Assembly: GCA_963780795.1 (NCBI GenBank)
Contig: CAWADH010000008.1
Location: 744,001-808,000, forward strand
DNA from: DATJGR01 sp963780795
GTDB lineage: Bacteria > Pseudomonadota > Gammaproteobacteria > Pseudomonadales > Azotimanducaceae
Direction: 5' to 3'
Length of the DNA: 64,000 bases
Shown here: positions 25,644-34,719 of the stretch, piece after piece
How positions within the stretch are numbered: the first letter of the stretch is position 1
How the letters are laid out: the number at the start of each line of letters is the position of its first letter
Made by a program: the position numbers and the translations under genes
The notes under the pieces: model-generated
Databases searched by the model: none
Seen by the model: only the letters and a program-made list of their open reading frames with translations
What the model was told of the DNA's origin: nothing

Positions 25644-27590
25644 TCACTTTCTCGAAAACCAACCAGACGCTGCCAATTGATCGCCTCGGTACACCCAGGC
25701 CATCGGATAGCCACGTGCATCGATCGTGAATACCGGCGGAATGGTGGGTTTCAGAGTTGCCGGGCTCTGAACGAGCAGCGAGCGATTGAGGATGAAGAAA
25801 TCGGAATTGGTATTAAAGCTGGGCGAGAGACCGACATCCTGGCTGATTTCGTGCGGTCCCAACCACATACCGAAATAGCCGGCATGCAATCGAATGTCCT
25901 TGCAGGGGGTACCCTCGAATTTGCCGTTGTTGCTTGCACACGCGCTTTGGATGACGAGGCCTGCTTGCATGGCTTCTTCGCCCCACCCGACCCAGGACGC
26001 GTTGACCGCACCCGGTTTGGGCTCCATGTCACCGTAGTCGAGCCAGAAGGGACGAAAGGTCGCGTACAGCGGCGCAAAAGCTGCCAATTCGAGCAACATT
26101 GCGGCGACGATGCATAGTGCTCCCCAGTTCCATGCCTTCGAAGAGATCGGGGCAGCGACCTGCAAAGCTCGAATAGCGACCACCACAGCGACAATGAAAA
26201 TGCTGATGCTCAGATACTTCGAGTTCAACGGTACAGCCAGCAACACGGCCAGCAGGACTAGCGCATAAGCAAGCCACAGCAAGGCACTCAGCCCGGGTTG
26301 AAATACGGGCGGGGCGTTGCGGAAACGCGTCGATGCCGCCAACGCCGCCAACCAGAACACGAATGGCAAGGAGACAAAGCACACCGCGCACGCGTAGAGG
26401 AGATAGGCAACGTAATGCTGCAGCAGCGTGTCCATGCCGAAATGAAGAAAGACACCGTTCAGTAGGTGTGAACGATTCAGAGCCGCTATCTCACTGGGAG
26501 CATGTGGCGCCCACTTCGGCTTGACGACTAGAACTCCGATCACCGCCGCACACAACGCGATCGGCAAAATGCACAACGCCACACGATCTGCGCTCTTCCA
26601 CGTCAGCCACGCCAACGCTCGGCGTCCGCGCATCCATATAGTAAGAATTTGCGCAATTCCGATCACGACGACGGTCGCAGGCACCAACAGAATTGCCAGC
26701 TTCGCGAAGAGTTCTGGCCTATCGAAGAGAAAAGCGAACGGCATGTAGGCCCAGATCACGAGGGGGTCTGCAATGGCCTCTAGAAAAAAGCCAGGGGGTA
26801 GCGACTGCACCGTCGCGCTTGCATATCCGACGGCGGAGACCGCGCCAACCAGCAACACGATGACGGTGTCCAGCGCGAGCGTCCTCAGCGCGTCGAGCCA
26901 AGGCGTGCGCTTACGAAGGTCCGCTACCAAGAGACCGTCGCAGTAGAGACAGAGCAGCAATATCGGCGATGCATTGAGTTTTTCCTGGGCCGCCAGAGCT
27001 GCGACGATCACGGCTATTCTGGCCAGGCGTACGACGCGCTCGCGATACGCACGCACCATCAGCAGGCACGCCAGCACCCCGCCAATCAAGGAGATTGCAT
27101 CATAGTTGAACGTCTTTATCGCCAGTGAACTCACAGGTAGAAGCAGTAGCACGGTCGCAAGCACAAAGAAGTTGCGGCCCGTCTTGTCATGATCGCCAAC
27201 GAGCTTGGCTGCCTGCAGCGCCAGTACGATCAGTAACAATGCACTCATCGCCCAATGCAGAACCTTGAGGATCGGCAACCCTACTTCACCGCTCGCAAAA
27301 CCGGGCACGACGAGTCCGAGCAGTTTGCCGATCGGAATGAAGATCGCTCCCGTCGTATGCAATGGCCCCTGCTGCCACTGAACGAGGAAACTGGGAGCAT
27401 CGACCGCCGCACCCATTGCAATCCCATATTCGTCAATGGTGGCGAACTGGCTCACTCGTGCAGCGCTGAAGAGTGCCGCCACCAGTACTAGGAGGACTCC
27501 CAACGCGTACCAGCGACGGTATTCATAGAAGGCAATCCCGGCACTGACGGCAGCGACCAAAACCGCCGCAGCGGATTCCAGCGCGTTCAA
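25644..27590 (-). CDS. Polytopic membrane protein, possible GT-C glycosyltransferase
   Basis: 648 aa with about twelve membrane spans and a C-terminal periplasmic-looking domain (about 545-648). After the second span comes FATIDEYGIAMGAAVDAP, an acidic D-E pair where GT-C enzymes have their catalytic residue. The start TTG 27590 has GAGGAG seven bases upstream, so it is well supported. No close family is recognised. It is convergent with the gene at 23518, lies upstream of nothing on its own strand but downstream of the GT4 and epimerase genes, and is therefore likely part of their transcript. Function as a sugar transferase is inference. Confidence 0.6.
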   Translation of the reverse strand: MNALESAAAVLVAAVSAGIAFYEYRRWYALGVLLVLVAALFSAARVSQFATIDEYGIAMGAAVDAPSFLVQWQQGPLHTTGAIFIPIGKLLGLVVPGFASGEVGLPILKVLHWAMSALLLIVLALQAAKLVGDHDKTGRNFFVLATVLLLLPVSSLAIKTFNYDAISLIGGVLACLLMVRAYRERVVRLARIAVIVAALAAQEKLNASPILLLCLYCDGLLVADLRKRTPWLDALRTLALDTVIVLLVGAVSAVGYASATVQSLPPGFFLEAIADPLVIWAYMPFAFLFDRPELFAKLAILLVPATVVVIGIAQILTIWMRGRRALAWLTWKSADRVALCILPIALCAAVIGVLVVKPKWAPHAPSEIAALNRSHLLNGVFLHFGMDTLLQHYVAYLLYACAVCFVSLPFVFWLAALAASTRFRNAPPVFQPGLSALLWLAYALVLLAVLLAVPLNSKYLSISIFIVAVVVAIRALQVAAPISSKAWNWGALCIVAAMLLELAAFAPLYATFRPFWLDYGDMEPKPGAVNASWVGWGEEAMQAGLVIQSACASNNGKFEGTPCKDIRLHAGYFGMWLGPHEISQDVGLSPSFNTNSDFFILNRSLLVQSPATLKPTIPPVFTIDARGYPMAWVYRGDQLAASGWFSRK

Positions 27591-27665
27591 GGCGTTCTCC
27601 TCTTCCAGCCGATTCGAGTTCGTGCGTCAGGAATTGTATCGGCAACGAACAAGGTCGATAGGTGG

Positions 27666-28802
27666 TCAACGCGATTGAACGGCCTCGAGATAGAGCGTCT
27701 CAACGCGTTCCGCAATTTTCTCCCACGAGTATTCGCCTGCAGTGAGCCGAGCTGTTGCACGCAGCCGTGTCAAAACCTCGGGCGTAAGTCGCGATAGGCG
27801 GTCAGCAAGTGCATCTACGTCTTCTATCGGAACCACGTAACCCGAAACCGAGTCTTTCACGACATCGGAAGCGCCAAACACGTCGGAAGTCACGATCGTA
27901 CAGCCGCACGCCATTGCTTGAAGCATCACGCTAGCCATGCCCTCGAATCTCGAGGGCATGATGAGCGCGTGATGCCCCCGATAGAGTTCCGGGAGAGTGT
28001 CGAGAGGAACCCAACCACACCACGAAAATTCGATCTGATCACTCAAGCCCGCCGTCAGTGGTTCCAAATTGCTCCGTTCGGGACCGTCGCCGACGATCGT
28101 CATCGTCAGCGGTTCGCGCAACGAGACTTTCCGCAGCGCCTCAATGAGGACGTCCAATCCCTTTTGCCGAACCAAACGGCCAACGAACAGCAGGCGAAGC
28201 GGACGGGCAGACGAGATCGCGCCAGCATCGACGAATTGCTGTGGACTCACGCCGTTCGTCACGACGTCATATCTGCGGTCGACGGTATGGCGCGCGAGTT
28301 CGGCCAGACCTTTGCTGTTCGGCAACACGAGAGCGGCTTGCCTCCAAATGGCTCGAGTCGCAGGCATCGTCACCCTGTGCATCATCGCGGTCTCCGATGG
28401 CAAGAAACCGGGAACATCACCCCCCAGTAAGGAAACGACATAAGGTTTGCTGTGCGCGAGGCCATCGAGATACAACGCGCCGCCCGTCGGCATACCGAAG
28501 AAACAATGCACTATGTCGGGCTTGAAACTCTTCCGCAGCGCTGGAAGGCGTCGTGACGCAGCGACCACGTATCGGAGCATTTCAAAGGGACTGCAGACAT
28601 CGGCGCGCTTTCTCCCGGTGCCGATCCGCTCGACCGTCAATCGCGAAAAGGACCGGTCGACCCCCAACATTTCCTTGGTGCCGCTCGTCAGCACGTGAAG
28701 CGTGTGCCGGCGATCGGCAAGCGCTTCTGCTAGGAATCGACTGGTGGCCCCGCCTCCGCCGCCGGCGGGCGGATACTCGTAGTTCAAAAACAAGATGCGC
28801 AT
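27666..28802 (-). CDS. Glycosyltransferase family 4
   Basis: 378 aa, GT-B fold retaining glycosyltransferase. N-terminal glycine-rich loop NYEYPPAGGGGGATSRFL, acceptor-side VVSLLGGDVPGF, hinge region LRLLFVGRLVRQKGLDVLI, and the nucleotide-sugar motif PSRFEGMASVMLQAMACGC (E-x7-E type). Donor sugar cannot be told; rhamnose or mannose are available from neighbouring genes. Lies 3 bases after the epimerase gene and is probably co-transcribed. Confidence 0.9.
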   Translation of the reverse strand: MRILFLNYEYPPAGGGGGATSRFLAEALADRRHTLHVLTSGTKEMLGVDRSFSRLTVERIGTGRKRADVCSPFEMLRYVVAASRRLPALRKSFKPDIVHCFFGMPTGGALYLDGLAHSKPYVVSLLGGDVPGFLPSETAMMHRVTMPATRAIWRQAALVLPNSKGLAELARHTVDRRYDVVTNGVSPQQFVDAGAISSARPLRLLFVGRLVRQKGLDVLIEALRKVSLREPLTMTIVGDGPERSNLEPLTAGLSDQIEFSWCGWVPLDTLPELYRGHHALIMPSRFEGMASVMLQAMACGCTIVTSDVFGASDVVKDSVSGYVVPIEDVDALADRLSRLTPEVLTRLRATARLTAGEYSWEKIAERVETLYLEAVQSR

Positions 28803-28805
28803 CGT

Positions 28806-29711
28806 CTAGCGCGAAATGATTCGCCGGATGCCTTCAGCGAGCGCGACCGTAGGCTCCCAACCGAGAGTGCTTCGCGCAGCAGAGATATCCAGCACGTTCC
28901 GCGGCACGTCGATGGGTCGCCCGGGAAGACGATCGACTCGGTCGGCCAGATCAAAGTGGCATGCCAACAAATCTATGATTTCGTTGATGGACGAACCTAC
29001 ACCAGAACCGATGTTCAAAGTGAAACTGCTCTCGTTCTTCAGCGTCAATTCGAAGGCCGAACGAAGGTCATCCACGTATAGGTAGTCGCGAACGACAGAG
29101 CCATCCCCCCACACGCTCAGTTTTTCTCCGGCTTTCAACGTTTGGATCGCGACGTCGATGAATCCTTGCCGCTGCGTACCGCTCATGAGGCCGTAGGGGT
29201 TCGATATCCGAAGTATTTGAAGAACGATATCGGTGCCGTATGCCGTAGCGCGAAGATACTTTTCCGTCGCAGACTTCATCGCTCCGTGCATGGAAATAGG
29301 CTCGAGCGGCACGTCTTCCCGTATGGCGGCCCTACCGATGGCAGGGCCGTAAACGGTACCGCCGGATGATGCAAATACGAATCTCCTCGCGCGGCGCGCC
29401 ACGCTCTCGCGCAGCACGGCGAGCGTACCCAACACATTCGTTTGAATGTCTAAGGAAGGATCGGCCTGCGAAATCGTCGGATCCGACGAGCACGCAAGGT
29501 GGATTACCGTGTCCCCTTCTTGGATGTGTTGGCCAAACAACTCGGGTGATTCGAGGCAATCCAAATGCAGCACGGTGCATCCGGCGGCATCACTCACCGA
29601 GCCGGACGGACCGGAACGATTAGTGACTAAGACCGAATACCCCAAGGATTGCAAATAAGGCGCAAGGGCCCGGGCAATCCGTCCCGTGCCGCCGGTAATA
29701 AGTACACGCAT
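28806..29711 (-). CDS. NAD-dependent epimerase/dehydratase (extended SDR) with His at the Tyr position
   Basis: 301 aa. NAD-binding GGTGRIARAL at the N-terminus, HLACSSDP, FASSGGTVYG and a C-terminal WGDGSVVRDYLYVDDL, all typical of GalE-like sugar-nucleotide epimerases. The catalytic Tyr of the YxxxK motif is replaced: the segment reads PISMHGAMKSATEKYL, with His (codon CAC) before GAMK. The Lys and the catalytic Ser/Thr region (SSGG) are kept. It may be a 4-epimerase variant, a reductase, or inactive. Starts ATG 29711; 352 bases of non-coding DNA lie before it. Confidence 0.85.
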   Translation of the reverse strand: MRVLITGGTGRIARALAPYLQSLGYSVLVTNRSGPSGSVSDAAGCTVLHLDCLESPELFGQHIQEGDTVIHLACSSDPTISQADPSLDIQTNVLGTLAVLRESVARRARRFVFASSGGTVYGPAIGRAAIREDVPLEPISMHGAMKSATEKYLRATAYGTDIVLQILRISNPYGLMSGTQRQGFIDVAIQTLKAGEKLSVWGDGSVVRDYLYVDDLRSAFELTLKNESSFTLNIGSGVGSSINEIIDLLACHFDLADRVDRLPGRPIDVPRNVLDISAARSTLGWEPTVALAEGIRRIISR

Positions 29712-30063
29712 TTGTTGACGCGCAGCGTACCGCTTCAGGAGTGACCGCGGTAGCCGGTCAGTTGAACGAATCCACCTTTTTATACGCGAAAGTAATCTGA
29801 AACGGATTCGGACAGGATCAAGTCCACGCTACAATCGTGCAGCGCATAGACCGACGACCTTGACTCTTGCGCCCATCGAGAACTACGAAGCCTTGGCAGC
29901 GCGAATCGGCTCGCTCGAAGTCCCTCGGAAGCGACAAGCCCTGAGATCGGCAGCGATCACCGATGTACGCCGGATTAGTTGGACACGCACATGCAAAACA
30001 GTTCGAACCGATCCACCGGACGGAGGTGCTTTGCAACCTAGGAGACGAAGATCGCCGAGGCAG
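29712..30063. other. Divergent intergenic region between the epimerase and methyltransferase genes
   Basis: 352 bases without a supported gene. It should carry promoters in both directions. A -10-like TACAAT is at 29830-29835 on the plus strand, with a poor -35 (TTCGGA, 17-base spacer). The methyltransferase frame stays open back to a TTG at 29860, but the residues it would add look like translated non-coding DNA. Confidence 0.4.
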
Positions 30064-30870
30064 GTGTCTCAGCTTTTCCTTAGCAACCTCGAATACATCG
30101 CGCTTCGTCTCGCGCGTAAGTTCCTGTTCCCGACGGACCTACAGCGGGTTGGTCGCTATCTCCCTTTCTATCGCACAAATCTGGCCGAGGTTCGACCCGA
30201 TCAGGTCTGCGACCTCTATTGCGCCTCGTTGGCGCAGGTGAGCCGGTCGGTGGAGGGCAAGAGGATCGTCGAAGTGGGGAGCGGCTCCACCAACGGGGCT
30301 GGGTATGCTCTCGTGAGCACCGGCGCTTCACGGGTTTGGTGCATCGAGCCATATGTGCACCTCGATCTTGAGCTAGACGCGACTCTGCTCGCGAAGATTG
30401 CTAGTCAACACGATCTGCAAGCCGATTCGGTTAGCGCGGCCGTGCGCCGTTGCACATCTTTCGCAAGCGTTGGCGCCGGGCAAGCAGATCTGATTCTGTC
30501 GCACTCGGTCTTAGAGCACTTGGCCGAACCAGCTGCCGCTTTTTCTCAAATGAAGCTCTGCCTATCGAGGCATGGAGCGATGTTGCACGTAGTCGACTAC
30601 CGCGATCATTTCTTCAAATATCCCCTGCACTTTCTTCAGTTTTCGCAAAACACGTGGCGTAGGTTTCTGAATCCGGGAGACCTGCCACGCTGGCGACTTG
30701 CCGATCACGTGACAGCATTGGAGCAGGCTGGATTCAGCGTCCGGGTTATTCATCAAGAGGAAGATCCGCGCGAGTTCGCACGAATACGGCCCCACATCTC
30801 GGATGATTTCAATGCGGATGATCCTAGCGTTGGCGTGCTTCACGCGGTTCTGTTTTGTGTACCCAACTAA
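30064..30870 (+). CDS. Class I SAM-dependent methyltransferase
   Basis: 268 aa from GTG 30064. Motif I RIVEVGSGSTNGAGYAL, acidic IEPYVHLD, and a motif IV-like ADLILSHSVLEHLAEPAAAF followed by SRHGAMLHVVDY mark a Rossmann methyltransferase. Its place in a polysaccharide locus suggests methylation of a sugar or chain end; inference. Start is uncertain: the open frame begins at TTG 29860, and GTG 30064 has a GAGG too close to be convincing. Confidence 0.78.
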   Translation: MSQLFLSNLEYIALRLARKFLFPTDLQRVGRYLPFYRTNLAEVRPDQVCDLYCASLAQVSRSVEGKRIVEVGSGSTNGAGYALVSTGASRVWCIEPYVHLDLELDATLLAKIASQHDLQADSVSAAVRRCTSFASVGAGQADLILSHSVLEHLAEPAAAFSQMKLCLSRHGAMLHVVDYRDHFFKYPLHFLQFSQNTWRRFLNPGDLPRWRLADHVTALEQAGFSVRVIHQEEDPREFARIRPHISDDFNADDPSVGVLHAVLFCVPN

Positions 30871-30982
30871 GGATCCTGATCCGGACGCAGACACCAGAGA
30901 GGAGTTCGACGGGTAGCGCTGCGGCACGTTCAGGTCAACGCTCACGCTACGTAGCTCTCTGCCATCTGAAGGAAATCTAGAT

Positions 30983-31888
30983 GTGATAAACGATACGACC
31001 GACAAGACGATCCGCGTTTCGCAGGACGTGTACGACTCCGTCGTTGAGACACAAGGCACCTTTTTCGAGCGTCTGTCGGGAGTTGATCGCCACAAGCAAG
31101 CAGCGGATTTGCTGAGCGAAGCCAAGGCACATCAACAGGCTGGTATCTTGCAGCGCTTTGCAACTCTAAACGGTGCTCGCCTCTTGGAGGTGGGCGCAGG
31201 TCTGGCGATGAACCTCGTTGTATGGAGCAAGCATTACGGCAGCGATGTCCACGGTGTCGAACCAGATGCAGTTGGTTTCGACGCCTCATTCAAGCTGGGT
31301 CGCAAGCTGATGGAAGAGAATGGTCTGAAGCCCGATCGCATCGTCAATGCGGTCGGCGAACAGCTCCCTTTTGCCAATGACACCTTCGACATCGTCTACT
31401 CCGCGAACGTACTCGAGCACACCGAGCGGCCATTGGATGTGCTTTTTGAATCGCTGCGCGTCCTTCGCCCTGGTGGAACCCTGCAGTTCGTGTTTCCCAA
31501 CTATCGTTCGTTTTACGACGGCCACTATGGGGTATTTCATCCCCCGGTCCTGTGGCCGGGTTTCTTTCCATGGTACGTGCGTTGGCTTTGCGGACGAGAT
31601 CCGACGTTTGCACGCACGTTGCGCACCGAGCTGAACGTCGGTTGGACCCTACGCGCGCTACGCGAACTGTCCCAATCGCACCACTTCGAAATACTTGGAC
31701 TGGGTCAGGACATCTTCCGCCAGCGGATGGTCTCTTTGGACTTCGGCACATGGGCTAGCTTGGGGCGCGTCAAGCGCCCGTTGATGCTCATAGCGCATTG
31801 GCGCGCGCGCGCGCTTCTCGCGCGACTGATGATCGTCACTCGCGGTTGGTCCCCCATCATATTGACGTTGCGTAAGTTAGCGGCATGA
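30983..31888 (+). CDS. Class I SAM-dependent methyltransferase
   Basis: 301 aa. GTG 30983 has GAAGGAA about 8 bases upstream. Motif I LLEVGAGLAMNLVVW, acidic strand-2 end VHGVEPDAVG, motif IV FDIVYSANVLEHTERPLDVL and LRPGGTLQFVFPNYRSFYDG are clear. Downstream aromatic segments (HPPVLWPGFFPWYVRWL) may form an acceptor site. It overlaps the flippase-like gene by four bases (ATGA). Likely modifies a sugar or lipid-linked intermediate. Confidence 0.87.
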   Translation: MINDTTDKTIRVSQDVYDSVVETQGTFFERLSGVDRHKQAADLLSEAKAHQQAGILQRFATLNGARLLEVGAGLAMNLVVWSKHYGSDVHGVEPDAVGFDASFKLGRKLMEENGLKPDRIVNAVGEQLPFANDTFDIVYSANVLEHTERPLDVLFESLRVLRPGGTLQFVFPNYRSFYDGHYGVFHPPVLWPGFFPWYVRWLCGRDPTFARTLRTELNVGWTLRALRELSQSHHFEILGLGQDIFRQRMVSLDFGTWASLGRVKRPLMLIAHWRARALLARLMIVTRGWSPIILTLRKLAA

Positions 31889-32796
31889 CGTTGCCGGTTT
31901 TCTTCAAAGTCCTCGTATCGGCGGCATTGGTCACGTGGCTTCTCTGGCGAACGCCCGTATCAGAAATAGGCGCGACCCTGGGCTCTCTTGATTTCGTAAG
32001 CATGTTTGCCGCGTTGGTACTGACGCTGGCTGCCTGGTGGCTTTCAGCACTGCGTCTGTGGTGCCTCGCGCCCGAATTCCGACTCCGCGATGTCGTGCGA
32101 ATGACATTTGTGGCGCTGTATTACGGGACGGTACTACCGGGCCAGGTTGCTGGCGACGTGATGAAGGCGCATCGGTTGAGCCACCGACAGAGTGAGCCCG
32201 GTCAAGCAGCGGCGGCGACGCTAATCGACCGCGTGGTTGCGACATTTGCATTGTTCTTCCTAGGTGCGAGCGCGGCACCATGGGTGCAGCGGGCGCCCGA
32301 CGGGTTGACCTTGTTGTTCGTACTGGCGGCGACCACATGTCTCCTTGGCACGCTGCTACTCGCGCAGTCGCGCGCGCATATGCTCCTCACGCGCTGGATA
32401 ACGCCAAAGCGACCGACGAAACTGCGCACGCTTCTCGTTCGCTTGGTCGATGGTCTGCATCGTTTGCTGCAGCACCCGCTTCGTCTGGTCGCTTGTTTCA
32501 TGCTCGCCTTGGTTTTTCACGGGCTTTGTACTGCGATCCAAATCATGTTGGCGCACGCGCTGGGCTTTGAACTCCCAGTAGCGGTTTGGCTCTTGGTCTA
32601 TGCCGGGGTAGCGCTGTTGCTGCTGTTGCCAGTCAGCGTCGCAGGCCTCGGACTGCGGGAGGGTGGCTACGTCGGACTGCTGGGTGTGTTTGGCGTTGCT
32701 GCGACGCAAGCGCTCTCGCTGTCCTTGGTACTGTTTTCGTACCTGCTCTTCGGCGCACTGCTTGGGTGGATTGCGGAATTGACAGGTAAGAGATAG
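31885..32796 (+). CDS. Flippase-like domain protein (UPF0104/lysylphosphatidylglycerol synthase TM family)
   Basis: 303 aa, about eight membrane spans. Family marks are VALYYGTVLPGQVAGDVMKA, ATLIDRVVATFALFFLGA and LPVSVAGLGLREGGYVGL. Members of this group are found in polysaccharide loci and are proposed to move or handle polyprenyl-linked sugars or lipids; the specific role here is unknown. Coupled to the preceding methyltransferase gene, convergent with the AsnB-type gene. Confidence 0.85.
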   Translation: MTLPVFFKVLVSAALVTWLLWRTPVSEIGATLGSLDFVSMFAALVLTLAAWWLSALRLWCLAPEFRLRDVVRMTFVALYYGTVLPGQVAGDVMKAHRLSHRQSEPGQAAAATLIDRVVATFALFFLGASAAPWVQRAPDGLTLLFVLAATTCLLGTLLLAQSRAHMLLTRWITPKRPTKLRTLLVRLVDGLHRLLQHPLRLVACFMLALVFHGLCTAIQIMLAHALGFELPVAVWLLVYAGVALLLLLPVSVAGLGLREGGYVGLLGVFGVAATQALSLSLVLFSYLLFGALLGWIAELTGKR

Positions 32797-32844
32797 CGCC
32801 TAAGCTGGCCAATGACCGGTTCTCAATCCTGCCCAGCAGTGCTA

Positions 32845-34719
32845 TCAGATTGTTGATTTGCCTTGAGATCCGTTCAAAAAACTTGCCATCGTGAGCGCCC
32901 CCCACAGAACCGCTCGCTCATCGCTCTGACCTGTTCGATGCGCCGCGAGCCTGTTCGCCAGGCAATTTACACGGAGCGCGGCACAATCGACATGTGGAAG
33001 TCCTACTTCCCCCGACTTGAACCACGATCCGATCGGCACTCCGAAGCCCTTCTTTGAACGATACAGAACGTCCTTCGGCAGCATGGGCTCCAATGCCTTT
33101 TTCAGCAGGTACTTTGTTTCGCCGCCACGCAACTTGAAGCGCCAAGGTATCCTTCGGACGAAATTGACTACATCGATGTCGAGAAAGGGGGCTCTGACCT
33201 CGAGCGAATGCATCATGCTCGCCCGATCGACTTTGGTCAGGATGTCGTCCTGAAGGTAGAGTTTCGTATAGAACTGCAGCGTCCGGTCGACCAGCGCACC
33301 GCTCCGACATCCATCCCACTGTTCGATCGCTTCCGAGTAGACGTCTTCGAGATCCAAGCTTTCGCTGAAACAGTCCGCCAAATCGGCGGGTCCGAGTGGT
33401 GCCATCCAGACGGGGCACCACAAATTTGGAGCGTGATCGAGGCCACGTAACGTTCGCTTCAATTTGAAATCCAGACTCATGTTCCGATGCGACACAGGTA
33501 GCCGAGCAATCAGCATGGAAATGGCCCGATGCAATGGTCGCGGAACCATTTTCCGGTAAAGATCCGCCCATCGAAGGGCAAGAAACGGATCGTAGCCGGC
33601 AAAGAGTTCATCGCCACCATCGCCCCCCAAGGCAACGGTTACGTGCTGGCGCGCGAATCCACACAGGAGGTACGTGGGCAGCAGCGAGCTGTCGCCCAGT
33701 GGTTCGTCCAGACGACTGAGCACCTCAGGCACGATGCGTCGAGCTGCATCGATCGAAAGTTTCTGGGTGTGGTGAACGCTACCCACGAGGTCCGCTGCAC
33801 GTTGAGCATACACGGATTCATCGAACGTCGGCTCTTCGAAACCAACGCTGTAGGTGTGAAGTCGGCCAGGTCCGAGTTCACGCGCCGCGAAGGATGCAAC
33901 TGCGGAGGAATCGATGCCACCGCTCAGGAACGCCCCGATGGGTACGTCCGAGACAAGCCTACGTTTGACTGCGCGCGCGAACAAAAACCGCAGCTCCTCG
34001 CACCATCGCTCTTCCGCGTCCGCTGGAATTTCATCGAATGGCTCAATCACGAAATCCCAATACTTCCACAGGCGTAGTCGTTCCGTTGCCACATCGAAAT
34101 CCAGGCAGTACCCAGCCGGCAGCTTTCGGCTCCCCTCAAGGATGCAGTTAGGAGCGGGGATGTATCCGTAGGCAAAGAACTTCCGAAGCCCCACGCTCGA
34201 TATCGCGCTATTGACCGACCGATGTGCCCGCAGCGCTGTCAGCTCGGAGGCAAACGCAAAAAAACCTTGCCTGTGGGTGTAATAGAACGGCTTCTTTCCA
34301 AACCGATCTCGACTCGCAAACAGGCGTCGTCGCGAACGATCATAAATGACGAATGCCCACATTCCGTTCAGTCGATTGACGAAGCCATCACCCCACAGCC
34401 GATATCCCTGGAGAAGTACCTCTGTATCCGAATGATCGGTGACGAACTGTCCGCCAGCGGCCCTCAGTTCCTCGCGCAATTCAGCGTGGTTGTAGATCTC
34501 CCCGTTGAAGACGATTCCGATCTGACCATCGGGCGTCCACATCGGCTGGACGCCTCCTTCGAGATCGATGATCGCGAGGCGGACGTGTCCCAGATGGACA
34601 CCGTGCTCGGGATCGCTCCAAACCCCGCTACCGTCCGGCCCGCGCCATGCTTGTGCCGCGTTCATGCGCGCGATGTCGTCGCGAGAACCTTGACCGACGA
34701 AGCCGGCAATTCCGCACAT
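32845..34719 (-). CDS. asnB: Glutamine-hydrolysing asparagine synthase-type amidotransferase (AsnB/WbpS-like)
   Basis: 624 aa. N-terminal class II glutaminase starting MCGIAGFVG with Cys2 as nucleophile, and the RLAIIDLEGG segment. ATP-pyrophosphatase domain with the PP-loop FLSGGIDSSAVASFA and LALGGDGGDELFAGYDPF. In polysaccharide loci such enzymes often amidate uronic acids rather than make asparagine; which applies here is inference from location. Starts directly after the GT2 stop (adjacent bases), so the two are one transcript. Confidence 0.93.
   Translation of the reverse strand: MCGIAGFVGQGSRDDIARMNAAQAWRGPDGSGVWSDPEHGVHLGHVRLAIIDLEGGVQPMWTPDGQIGIVFNGEIYNHAELREELRAAGGQFVTDHSDTEVLLQGYRLWGDGFVNRLNGMWAFVIYDRSRRRLFASRDRFGKKPFYYTHRQGFFAFASELTALRAHRSVNSAISSVGLRKFFAYGYIPAPNCILEGSRKLPAGYCLDFDVATERLRLWKYWDFVIEPFDEIPADAEERWCEELRFLFARAVKRRLVSDVPIGAFLSGGIDSSAVASFAARELGPGRLHTYSVGFEEPTFDESVYAQRAADLVGSVHHTQKLSIDAARRIVPEVLSRLDEPLGDSSLLPTYLLCGFARQHVTVALGGDGGDELFAGYDPFLALRWADLYRKMVPRPLHRAISMLIARLPVSHRNMSLDFKLKRTLRGLDHAPNLWCPVWMAPLGPADLADCFSESLDLEDVYSEAIEQWDGCRSGALVDRTLQFYTKLYLQDDILTKVDRASMMHSLEVRAPFLDIDVVNFVRRIPWRFKLRGGETKYLLKKALEPMLPKDVLYRSKKGFGVPIGSWFKSGEVGLPHVDCAALRVNCLANRLAAHRTGQSDERAVLWGALTMASFLNGSQGKSTI

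Noticed and set aside
24762..26117. 451-codon plus-strand frame crossing the ends of two convergent membrane-protein genes
   Set aside because: Overlaps both real genes out of frame; Arg/Ser/His-rich composition is that of a shadow frame.
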